Notes under the pieces: model-generated
What the model was told of the DNA's origin: nothing
Databases searched by the model: none
The model's input: the letters and a program-made list of their open reading frames with translations, nothing else
In this document: piece after piece, positions 14,381 through 25,500 of the stretch
Position numbering within the stretch: position 1 is the first letter of the stretch
Layout of the letters: each line of letters opens with the position of its first letter
Position numbers and translations under genes: made by a program
Origin: Monocercomonoides exilis
Taxonomy: Eukaryota; Preaxostyla; Oxymonadida; Polymastigidae
DNA length: 64,000 nucleotides
Reading direction: 5' to 3'
Assembly (NCBI GenBank): GCA_001643675.2
Contig: LSRY02000002.1
Coordinates: forward strand, 1,385,001-1,449,000

Positions 14381-15030
14381 GAAAGCGCTTTCTTTAAAAA
14401 TTATGTTTTTGCGTTTTTCAGAAAATGTTATTGGAAAGTTCTCCCTACTTTCCTCCTCTTTTTTTTATGTTTTTTTTATGAAATTTAAATTTTCTCTGTA
14501 AATCTTTTCTATTTCATTCTTTCGTTCACTTCTATTTTTTATTTTTTAATTATTATTATTATAGTTTTGCTAAGTTTAATTTAATTTTATAAAACATAAA
14601 AAGAGACTCATTTTTGAGCTTGATGTTTCTATCGCTTGGATTTCTTCAAATAAATTCGTTTTTTCTCAATTTTAAACAGAAAGCTTTTAAAATAAGCATT
14701 TTTTTATTTTCTTAATTTTTTGTTCTTTATTTCATTTTCAGATTTTTGATGAGTCAATAAATATCTTGTTAAAAAATGTGTCATAATATCATCTGAAACG
14801 GTCTCGATCAACTGGATCCTCTTTCAAGAAAGAATGATTTGTTAATATAGCGCATTATTATTCGATATGATAACAAATTATCTCATTTCAAATTTATTTT
14901 GTCGAAAAGAATTAAAAATTTAACAATAAATATTTCATTTGAATTATCAGATTTTTCTTTAAACAACATAATTTTTTAGCAAAAATTTCAATCTCACATT
15001 AAATTATTGAAAGTGTTAAATATTCGCTTT
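14381..15030. other. AT-rich intergenic spacer
   Basis: This spacer lies between the convergent USP and guanylate kinase genes. It is AT-rich with T- and A-runs and AATAAA-like words that could serve 3'-end formation of either gene. I see no open frame, RNA gene or repeat in it. Confidence 0.6.
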
Positions 15031-15768
15031 TCATTCTTTGAGGATTCCTTTTTCTTTCAAACAACGCAAAATGGCTTCTGCTGTGTCGTCTACGGTAATG
15101 TTCTCAACCTCAAGATGGAAAAAATCATCCATTGGAGATAATTCTTTTTCTGCATTTGATAGTCGAATTCTCATTGACTCCTCGGTTTCCGTTCCCCTAC
15201 CAACGAGACGTCGCTTCTGCACCGGCAAAAAAAGAAAGAAAAACGAAGAAAGTTGTTTTCGTATTTATCAAATCCATCTTAAAAATGAGTTTTTGAAAAA
15301 AGAACAATTTCAAACCAATTCTTCAAGTGAAATTTTCATTCGTACAAAAATTGGATTGATGAAATCGCTCTGACGCTTAATTTGCTGGCATCCTTGTATG
15401 TCAATATCCAAAATACTTATTTTTCCTTCAGATGCAACTTTTTCGAGCGCCATTTTTGAAGTTCCATAAAAATTGCCATGCACACAAGCATGCTCGACAA
15501 ATGCATCATGCGAAACTAATTCCTCGAATTTTTCCTTTGTGATAAAATGATAAGAAATCCCATCAATTTCTCCAGCACGGGGCTCTCTCGAGGCATGTGA
15601 TACGCAAAATGCAAACGTGTTTGGGCAAATCTCCATCATTCTTCTTATAACAGTTGATTTCCCAACGCCCTACTCAATAATGATTTAAGTGGAATATTCA
15701 AAAATTTAACAAAACCAAACAGAAGGTCCTGCAATCACAATTACTTTTGAAAAAGGCTTTGCTTTCAT
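15031..15768 (-). CDS. GUK1: Guanylate kinase, three exons
   Basis: Guanylate kinase transfers phosphate from ATP to GMP, giving GDP for nucleotide supply. On the minus strand the exons are 15768-15721, 15669-15316 and 15216-15031. The introns are 51 nt (15670-15720, GTTTGG..TAG) and 99 nt (15217-15315, GTTTGA..CAG). The spliced protein is 195 aa, the usual size. The first splice reconstitutes the P-loop GPSGVGKST at residues 14-22, and the second rebuilds SLEELKRRLVGRGTETEE. The GMP-binding block VSHASREPRAGE and the EHACVHGNFYGTS segment are intact, with Ala where many family members have Thr after VSH. The Met at 15768 was chosen because it sits just before the beta-strand leading into the P-loop. 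It converges on the USP gene. Identification is firm; splice sites rest on motif continuity. Confidence 0.9.
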
Positions 15769-17061
15769 TTCAAGAGGTTTGAATGCGCTATCTGCTCGAG
15801 TTTCAATTTTAGAGAGAAAATTAAAAAAATGAACCAATAGGTGTAATTATTTCGAATTTTAATCTGGTTAAAAAAGTATCAGAAAAATTAACCATTATCA
15901 CCTTAGAGTGTTCAAACGAGGAAAACAACAAAAGCAACTTTCAAACTTGTTTTGCTAGAATTTTCTTCAGGACTTAAATACGACATAAATACAAGAGGAA
16001 AAAATATCTTTTATATTGATATATGCCAATAAATAAATAATGTTTGTTCATTGATCAGGAGAAGTCACACAATTTATCAAAAAAGCTTAAAATATATGAT
16101 TGACAAATTTGATAATTAGCCTTTCTGATTTAATATGAAATTTTGTTTCATGTTTGTCAGTTTCATATGAAAACGTAAATAAAATATATATGTATTGATA
16201 AATGCAGATATCGCCAAAAATACCGGACAAGATCGATTTCACAATTACTGCAAGAGTAATAATTCTGACAATTTTCCTCAAAATATATCTTATCAATGTC
16301 AACTCATTTGGTGTTCCAGACTTTTATTGAAATGTTGACTAAATATTCCGAATTTAATTTTTGAAGTTATGGAGAAACTTAATAATCCTATTTCTCCAAG
16401 ATTTCAATGATTTTTTTTTCTTTGCTCAAATGATGCATAAATGAATGTGCTTTTAGAAAAGTCGTTTTTAATGAAAAGACATATTTTGAGAAAATAATCA
16501 GAATTTCTTTTCTTGAAGCCAAAAAAAAAAATTGATACTGTCAGGTATTTTTTTTAAACAATTAAAAAATTTTTTAACAAAAACATGGAATTGAACTCAA
16601 TCAATTTGATTTGAGGGAAAAGGTAGCTTTAGAATCACCTGCTTTTTTCGTGAAATCCATGAACGAATAGCAAAAAAATACAATGTCAAGACATTAGAAA
16701 TATGTTAGGCAAATAATAACCAATTGATCAATACTTAAAATAATTGAATGGTTTTCAATACACTTCACTAAATTCATTGTTATTTTTTCAAATCTCATTT
16801 CAATAATTGCTAAAATTTTTTTTCAACTTCAACCATTGCAAATATCACAAATATGAAAATTATAAAACCTGAAAATGTCCTTTCATCACAATTTAAACAA
16901 CTTGTCAAAATTTTGTTTAAAAATTTCAATTAGGGGACAGTTGTTTGAGAGAATGAAAACACCAAAAAAAGAAAAATGTTAAATAAAACATCCAGTCAAC
17001 ACCAAAGAACACCAATGAATGTTAACTTATTAACACAATATTTTTTAATATTGTGGGTTAG
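15769..17061. other. AT-rich spacer, no gene seen
   Basis: About 1.3 kb of very AT-rich DNA upstream of the guanylate kinase gene, so it should hold that gene's promoter. It contains only short open frames whose translations show no recognisable motif and no sign of coding composition. I see no RNA gene. Confidence 0.55.
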
Positions 17062-17153
17062 ATGTTACATATTGGGTCCCATATTTTCTCACGAAATTTG
17101 AACCTAATAATTTTTTCCTGATTGATAAGTTTAAATAAAACATTTTTATGTGT

Positions 17154-17408
17154 GTGATTATTTATCAAAACATATTTTTTCTTTCGCTATTATCGATTGG
17201 AAAGTTTTCCTTGAATGTTTGGAAATGAACACTGAAAAGTGAACAGGCATATTCAAGAGATCATCGTCTTTATTTCAGCTATTGCATTTGTTTTTTTAAA
17301 GCATTCATTATGAAATCAGCATTTATATTCAAAATCTCTTCCCAATAATCAACAACCTTTGAAAAACCAGTACCCCGAAAAAAGTTATGATTACAAAAAT
17401 AATAACCC
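17154..17408. repeat. MITE-like element, copy A (255 bp)
   Basis: It starts GTGATTATTTATCAAAA and ends with the imperfect inverse ACAAAAATAATAACCC. It is flanked on both sides by ATGTGT (17148-17153 and 17409-17414), a likely target-site duplication. It is alignable end to end, with divergence, to copy B at 17588-17843, including shared internal stretches such as CTTGAAT after a GATT-GAAA-TTTCC-like block. It has no coding capacity, so it would need a transposase supplied in trans. Confidence 0.55.
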
Positions 17409-17587
17409 ATGTGTTTTGTTTTTTTATTCTTTAATTAAATTTTTAAACAAATTCATTCGAATCATGGGTTTTGATCATTGTTTTCGTTGTGATCGAACTC
17501 ATTGATATTTTTTCTATGTTTGTTTTTGAACTTCAATTTCAATTTTTTCTCGAAAAATGATTCTAGGAATCGGTTTTTTGAACACAT

Positions 17588-17843
17588 GGGTGATTATTTT
17601 TGAAAGCATATTATTTATTTCAAAATATTCGATTCGAAAATTTCCCTTGAATATCAACAAAAGAACACAGATAAATGAAAAGGTTCATTGAAGAAATTAA
17701 TATTTTTTTTCGAGCAAAAATATTTTTTTTTTAAAACTATTATTATGAATAAAGCATTTGAATACAAAAAAATTTCACAAATACAAATGATTATTAAACA
17801 AACAACACATTGAAAAAAGTTATGATTTCAAAAATAATCATCC
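17588..17843. repeat. MITE-like element, copy B (about 255 bp)
   Basis: It begins GGGTGATTATTTTTGAAAGCAT and its end is the reverse complement GGATGATTATTTTTGAAATCAT, giving terminal inverted repeats of 22 bp with two mismatches. Its length equals that of copy A at 17154-17408 and the orientation is the same. Both copies share the right-end block AAAAAAGTTATGATT followed by CAAAAATAAT. A convincing target duplication is not visible for this copy. It is non-coding. Confidence 0.55.
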
Positions 17844-18049
17844 ACATTATGAGAAGGAAAAAGCCATTTTGCAGGAAAGACAGGGTATTTTTTTCGTTCA
17901 TCAAAAAAGGCGGAAATGCATCACATCGGAAATGCAAAAAATGAAGATCAAAAAAATCTTTGTTATAAACATCAGTTTTGAAACATTATAAAATAGGGTT
18001 AGGAAAGATTCTGCTATTAATTCTTAATTTCTTCTCGGGTGTACCGAAT

Positions 18050-18757
18050 AAAACTGCTTAGGATCTTCTGGATTTATCACATAATAGCGTTGGTTATTGT
18101 TACAGTTTTTGTCGTGTCACAGTCACGAATCTCTTGATATAGCTGGCAATCATTTTTGTGGGATCTGAAATCGTTGTTGAAATCGATGAAGCACTTTTTT
18201 TTAGGAGGAGAAAGTTCGAAAGAAGTCGCTCAAAATGGCAACAATGGGTTTTTGGAGCTATTGAGAGGAAAAAAGATGGAACAGTTCAGAAAAAAATGAT
18301 TTGGATTGAAAAATCGAAAAAAAGAAAGCACTTGCAACCGATAATTCAAGCTCACATTTAACAAAGATCAATGATTATGAGTGATGAGTGTGCTCCCCAT
18401 AAAGTTTTTCCGGATTTAGGTTATGAACACAATATTGTTACACATTAAAGAAACTTCAGAGATCCCATCACAGGTGCTTGAACTAATACCGTAGAAGGCA
18501 TGTGGTACCATATGAGATCATTTTTTCCACAATCGGGGTTTCGCCATAAATTTCTTCAAGATTATTTGTCAACTGTTGTTGTTAAAAGAATTATTGAAGT
18601 TCATTTTTTTCAATTTGTTGGAATGATTTATCAAATTGAGACTCTGAAAATACAAGAAGAAGATGACACGGAAGATGAAACATCAGATGTTGCAGATTTG
18701 GACAATATAATTGAAGATGCAAATTCTTCAAGAGGAGAAACTGACAGTGATCGTTAA
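18050..18757 (+). pseudogene. Merlin/IS1016 (ISXO2-like) transposase relic
   Basis: One reading frame gives the ISXO2-like transposase signature in order. It shows SHNSVGYCYSFCR, then VEIDEALFFRRRKF (first catalytic Asp), WVFGAIER, QPIIQAHI, SDE (second Asp), GYEHNIVTH, DPITGA, and TNTVEGMWYHMRS (third acidic residue) followed by a helical C-terminus with an acidic tail. The frame is broken by TAG at 18059 and 18140, TAA at 18359 and 18446, and TGA at 18479. All three stop types occur, so codon reassignment cannot rescue it. The N-terminal zinc ribbon seen in intact relatives is not recognisable upstream. It lies inside the inverted repeats of the mobile element described for this region. Confidence 0.75.
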
Positions 18758-19529
18758 GGTGCTGGCGATGGCTCTTCAGCTTCAAGTTTTACAGATAATT
18801 AAAAAATATATAATTTTTAATTTTTTTTCCCTCAATTCAAACATATTTTTCACTTATTTTTTTGACAACAATTAATCATTCTTTGAACAAAATATGGGGG
18901 AAAATATGAGACATCAAGCTTTTTCATTGAAAAATTATACACTTTTGATTAACTTTTTGTGATTAAAATTTATTGAAAATGAGAACAACTTTTGAATTAC
19001 GTGTGAGTTCACAAAACATTTTGTTTTTATATCAATGACGTTTGTTTACGGATTAGAATAATTCGATTTAATTTGTAATCTGAAAATGTTAAGAAATGTT
19101 ATGAGTGAAGCAATTATTATGTGCTTTGTGCATAAAAAGCTTGAAAGTCCGTATTTTCCCCCATATAGCAAAAAAATCATTGGAAGTTGCTTTTTCTGTA
19201 AAAAAAAAGTCGGACCCAATATGTAACATTTTCCCATATTGTGTATTACCAAGTTTATTGGTACCCTAAAAAAACATTGTACTGATTTCAGATAACGAAA
19301 GAGTCAAAGAAACATTAGTCATTATTTTTTTCTTTTAATTGCTTTTGAGTTAAGTCGAAATAGAATATTTAAGTAGAATTTTATTTTTGTTGCATGAATC
19401 TGTCATTTCAAAATACATAAATTCACTTTTTCTTCTATGAAATTATGTTTTTGAAAAAAAACAATATTAAAAAAAAATATTGATCATCACACACAATAAA
19501 TAATTTTATGTTGAATCCAAGATTTTTCC
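18758..19529. other. Transposon right arm and promoter region of beta-helix gene 1
   Basis: AT-rich DNA holding the right inverted repeat of the Merlin-like element (19212-19229) and then about 300 bp up to the start codon of the next gene. An imperfect palindrome, TACCAAGTTTATTGGTA, lies just outside the repeat at about 19247-19263. No gene is seen. Confidence 0.5.
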
Positions 19530-22500
19530 ATGATTGCTAATTATTGTTTATGGCTATTATCATTGTTTTCTAGATGCACTGTGTACGAACGCTATGACAA
19601 ACAATCAATGAATCATCAAAGTTTTGCAATAATGACACAATTACCTTTGTGTTTTTCATTACAGAATTCCTCAGTATCATTTCATTGCATAAAATTCAAC
19701 AAAATTGAAAAGAATACACATCCTACAACTCAAAATGAGTCTTCGATCCTATTTTCTCATTGCATTTTTAATACAGATTTAACCAGGTCGGGCTTCATTT
19801 TTAAGTCAAATGGTTTCATCACCTTAATAAACTCTTCAATTCTAACAAATCCAGAAACAGCGCAACTTCCTTTCTCTTTTGCTGACTTTTACGGAGAAAA
19901 CGGACATCTATCCATTTTTGATTCACAGTTTCATGGCTTTATTCAACCTTTCAACTCACCATTTTTTTTCTCGGGAAAAATAGTATCCGAAGAGATAATC
20001 GAAACAAAATTTACTAATATTAGTACCAAATATAAATTGTCTGAAGAACTATGGAATCCATCAAACAAATTCAACATTGTATCAACACTTGAAGTTTCTT
20101 CAAGTGTGTTTTTGTGCACTTCACAATTTAAATCTGTTGGATTTCTTCTAGGCACTTGCACTTTAATCAATAATATTCATTGCTTTAATTCTTCCTTTGA
20201 GAAACTGATGATATGCAATGAAATTAATTCGTCTTATTCTTCAAATTGTAGCTGCTCATGCAACAAGAAATTTTCCTATTCAACCTTCCTGAATATAACC
20301 TCAACATCTAAATATTCAGGTTTGATTTCATCAACAGAACCAACACCTTCTTTTATTTTTGAAAACTGTTCTTTTGAGAACATTGACTCAAAAAATCAAG
20401 GATCATGCATATATCTTCAAAATGTTTTTATTTTGCTGATGAATCATAGCTTGTTTACAAACATTACTGTGAATAGTTTGGATTGGGGTTATGGCGGGGT
20501 TTTATTTGTAAATAACGGATCATTTCTTGTTGAACTCAGCAATTGCATTCTGAAAAACAACATTAATTTACGTAGTGCTTATGGAGGAATTGCCATATTT
20601 ACCGAACTGAAAGGGCAAGCACGTTTGGACGAATGTAAATTTGTCAACTGCTGCAATTATGTATCTCTTTACAAACAAAAGCAAACATCTTTTAATATTA
20701 TTAATAAAGGGGGAGGAGCCATTGCATTTATGAGTTGCCATAAAGAAGCAATAATTACTATCTCGCGATGTCTATTCAAGAAATGCTCTTCTTATGACAG
20801 AGGAGGAGCTTTATATTTTGGCAGCGCTTCCAGTACAATCAGTTCAATAAACATTTCTGATTCCATATTTGACAGATGTTTATCTGAAGGAAATTGCAAT
20901 AATGATATATTTTTGGATATGATAGAGCCGACTTGCTTGTACGTTATTAATTGCGTTTCTTTTTCTTATGCACCAGCGTCCCTCGATGTGAAGATATTTA
21001 GCAGCTTTATAAAACGTAGAAACAACGCAGCAAATGATTATATATATATAAATTCTTCTGGAATTGATGATAATAATTGTGGAACACAATCAAGTCCTTG
21101 CCAGACAATATCATACGCTTTTACACGCAGTGTTGCATTAAACTGTTCTACTATTTGTATTGCTGATGAAAATCAAATTCAAATGAGAACTTCAGCTGCT
21201 TTTAATGAGTCTATGTCAATTTTTTGTTCTGAAATCTATGGCGGAATATCAGTTAACATTTCAAATTCACAACCAGCATTTACAGTGAGATCAAACTTTA
21301 CAATGTTTAATTGTTCAGTTAAAATCCTTCAAGAATTCGGTAAAATTTTTTCAGTGGAAAACAACTCAAGACTCGTTTTTAAAAATGTAAGTATTGATGG
21401 AGTTGAATTTAACAATTTACAGAATTTCTCACTTATCAGTGGTGAATTATCTTTTTTGCAATTGGAAAGTTGCACATTTGAAAAATTTAGCGGAGAATTT
21501 AATTTATTTGACATTGATGAACACCAAAGTATTGAAATTTCTATATGGCATCTTAAGGTTGAAAGTTGCAGTTTAAGAGTGTGGAATAAGGCCGTTTTGA
21601 CAATTCCACCTTCTGCACAAGTTGATATAGTAGAATTAGTATGTTTGAATGTTTCATCAAGTTATTCTGGATATGGGGGAGGACTTTTTGTTGATGATTT
21701 AACTTCTGCGCCATTGAACATAACAAATTCAACTTTTCAAAACTGTAGAGCAGGCTCAGCAGATGGATCTTCTTTTGGAGGAGGAATTTGTATAAATGCA
21801 ACTAATTTGAACGATTTTAAAATGAGTCACATTTCATTTTTAAGTAATGAAGCTGATGTGGGTTCAGATATGTTTATTATGTGTAAGTCTCTTAGGAACT
21901 TAATTTCAAGAAATATTGCAAATTTATTTGAATGCTTATCATATGAAAATAATTCAGACTGTTTTAAAGGGAGAGATACAACTGAATTCTTTGATCCCGT
22001 AAGCATTCTTAATTTTTTCCCACCATTTAATGAAATTTATGTAAATGATACAGGAATAGACAATGACTACTGCGGAGATATAAGCACACCTTGCAAATCT
22101 TTGGATTTTGGATTTAGACATCTGAACATATCTGACATTGATGAAGGTGAAAGAGTAGTGATTTTGAACGGAAGTATCAATATGACTAAATATTTTATAT
22201 TTTATTACTATCACGTAAGCATTAAAGGAATGAATGTATCAACTGTCTTTTTGTCATCAAATCCACCACTAAGTGAACGAGAAATCGATTTTGATAATTC
22301 TTCAGTGTATATTTCAGAAACTAAGTTTCGCATTTGCAGTTCATTTGAAAATGTTTTTATGATAAATAATTGCAACGTAACTTTTGATGAAATAATGATT
22401 TCAAGCGAAGCATATGAAAAATGCACAAAAATAATTTTAATGAAGAGCGGTTCCTTAGTGGTGCGTAACTCATACTTCGAGAATATAACAGTTGATAAAA

Positions 22501-25500
22501 GCGTGATTTTTTGCGCTGATGCGTTCAATGGCTGTTATGTTTATATTTTTCGTTCATTCTTTTCTTCAATTGAAGGTTTATCAGGAGCCTGTTTATCAAT
22601 TGATGACAAAGTCAATGAATATAAAGTTAAGTTTTCTGAAAGTGTTATAAGAAACATAACAGGACAATCAACGAGAGGAGGTGGAATATATATCAACGGA
22701 TCATCAGATAGCGAATTTATATTTAATTTTTCAAATATAGAGCGATGCGTTCTTAGAGAAACAGAGAGTTTTGGAGGAGGCATTTATTTAGAAACATACA
22801 GTTCCGCTTTTGTTTTTTCTTTAGGAAATTTTGTGGAAAATAAAGCGAAATTCGGAAACGTAGCATTTTTATATTGTTTGGAACTTGTTAATGTTGTAGA
22901 TTCAACGACTATTGTTTTCAATGTTCCTATGAATGATTTCCTATTCGAAGATGTCATGGGTAATGATGAAAACCGTTTCGAAAAACCAATAGACTTGAGA
23001 TATTTTCTTGGATATTATGATCAACCAGAACGAAATTTAAATATTTCTATCAACGGGAATAATACACCTTCTTGTGGATCTAGCGATCCTTGTCAAACTC
23101 TCGACTTTGCATTACTCCTGTTGTTGAATATTTATGGAGATAAAAGAATAACAATATTAAATGAAACGGCATGTCAATCAACAATTTCATTTTCTGAAGT
23201 GCAAGTGCAAAATTTTGGAAATGAAAACGCGGTAATAAAATTCAAAAACGGAAGCTATTATTCTGATTTACCAATAGTATCTTTTTTTGGCTCTTGTGAA
23301 TTCGACTTTATCAATTTTCATTTACCAACTCATATTTCTTCAAACACAAACATATTTTTCTTTCAAAATAACGGGGATCTTTCAGTCAATAATTGTTCAT
23401 TTGCCTATGAAAATAATTTAGTGAATCAAACCTTATTTCGTTTTGAATCTGGCTACGCATCTTTTGATTGCTGCAGCTTCTTAGGAGAAACTCACACATA
23501 TGGAATTTTCCAAATTAATTTGATTTTTTACGGTCTTGCAATGAATAAGTGCGAATTTCATGCATTTAACTTGAAAAATTATCCACTATTTAATTTATCT
23601 TCCACATCCAGCTATAATGCTCAACACGTCACTTCTTTAGCATCAGATACATCATTTCATGACTTTTCACAAGTTTCATCATTATCCTCTGCGACTTCAA
23701 GGAAGAAATTACTTGCTCCTTCTTCATCCCTTTTTTTAAATTTGAGTTTTTGCTGCTTCTACGATAATGTTCAAGAAGCTGCGAAACCTTCAATTTTTGA
23801 TTCTGAGTTTTCAATCGAACGATGCATTGTCAACAATTCGGAGATTAGAAATTGCACTGCTGGTAATTCAATTGTTGGAGGAGCACTGCGCATAATCCCC
23901 AAATCAATAGCACAGTCAAATTTTTTGATCCATAACACTTCTTTTCTGTCTTGCACTTCATCATCCAGTGGAGGAAAAGGTGGAGGAATGTTTTTAAATT
24001 TTTCATTACTGAATCAGTCATCTGCTAATGATCAATCAGTTGTAAGATTTCTGCTTTTGACGTTTGATTCAAACATTGCATTTTTAGGGAAGGATATTTT
24101 TATTCTATGTGCAAATTGCGAACGACAAATGCCATCTTTAATGATGTTGCTTACAAACGAATCTTCTTTTGATGCAGACCATTCAATTGCCGTTGAAGAT
24201 GAAACTGGAGAAGTTGATCCTGCTTTATATTTTTCATTAATTACCGACAACCTAACAACAATTCACGTTGATTACAATGGGACGAATTCTGCAATTTGTG
24301 GAGACAGGCTGGACCCGTGTCTGAATTTAGAGTTTGCAATTTCGAGATTGAACGAATCAACTTCTGAACCTTGGATAGATGAAGACCATCTTTATTTAAC
24401 ACAGAATGATATATGTGTTATTACAATAGCTCTCATTATTAATCCTATCACCTTGCGATCTGTTAGATGCTCTGGAGAAAATAGCGAGTCAGAATTAAGA
24501 TTTTTATCAAATGCCACATCTTTTTCATATCTTATTAATTGCGAGAAATCAACAAAATTTGTTGGGTTGACTTTCGCAATTCTTGGAGAAGGATTCATGA
24601 ATGTTAGTACTTTGTTTTGTGCTGAAGGACAGACACATAATTCTGTATTAGAGATGAAAGACTGCAAAACTCAGATTTTTTATGCAACATCCTCTCGACT
24701 AAAATTAAGATGCACACTAATTATAGTGAAAGGGAGTTCATTGATAATTAATAATTGTACATTTTCTGATTTTACTATAAACACTCCTTTTATATTAACA
24801 CAGAATACGTACTTTTTGAGAATTGAAAATTCTTCATTCAGTAACTTTTATGTGAACTCTCCACTTTTATCACTGACTTTTGCGCCTAGATTTACGAGTA
24901 TCCATAATGTGCGTTGCGAGAGAAGTCATTTTGATGAATATGGATGCTTTTTATTGATAAATGAATCAACTTTAGAAATTACCAATTGTGCAATACAAGT
25001 CGAAAACAATATATCATCCACTCTAAGTGTGAACTCAGATTCTTGGATTTATACAACTTTTACTTGTGGTTGGAATGGATCAATAATTAACCTGTATGAT
25101 GTAAATGGAAATATGGAAAATACGAGTATTTCTCATGCTTCGTTTGGAGCTTTGGCCGTTAGTAACTGTGAAATCTCCTTTAGGAACATGCTCTTTATTT
25201 CAAACAAACCGATGGAGTATCCAGTTGAAACGTCGGCAGAGCGCAATGCCATCTGCACAGATTCAAACATATTTCTTCGAACAATGTCAGAATGGATGCT
25301 GCCAGAAAATGAAAGCGAAAGCGAATCTATTTATCGGTCAATGTGGTTTATTTCAAATAATTGTAATGCTTCATCAAACGATGAGCAACAAATCAACAGT
25401 TTATTCCGACCTCGTTTAAGAGAGGTTACAGCCGAAATAATAGAACACGATATACATTTTACTTACATTGGTTCAGATATTTTCCCATGTAATTTAAAAC

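Larger units (their letters stand above)
17062..19229. mobile_element. Decayed Merlin/IS1016-like DNA transposon with inverted repeats
   Basis: An 18-bp perfect inverted repeat, ATGTTACATATTGGGTCC, lies at 17062-17079 and in reverse complement at 19212-19229. Looser similarity (TATGGGAAA against GTGGGTTAG) continues outward. The interval of about 2.2 kb encloses a transposase relic of the IS1016/ISXO2-like type, which in eukaryotes characterises the Merlin superfamily. Two MITE-like elements (17154-17408 and 17588-17843) lie in its left half. The true outer ends and target-site duplications are not certain, because the similarity fades rather than stopping sharply. The element is dead, since the transposase has five in-frame stops. 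Confidence 0.6.

Noticed and set aside
18158-18757. Two separate small genes at 18158-18361 and 18500-18757
   Set aside because: They are pieces of one transposase frame separated by in-frame stops, in the order of the ISXO2-like domain.
18050-18757. Stop-codon reassignment (TAA/TAG as Gln, as in some oxymonads) rescuing the transposase
   Set aside because: TGA also interrupts it, and normal genes here end in TAA (histone, GH25, cathepsin) and TAG (saposin-like, DENN tail) exactly after complete domains.
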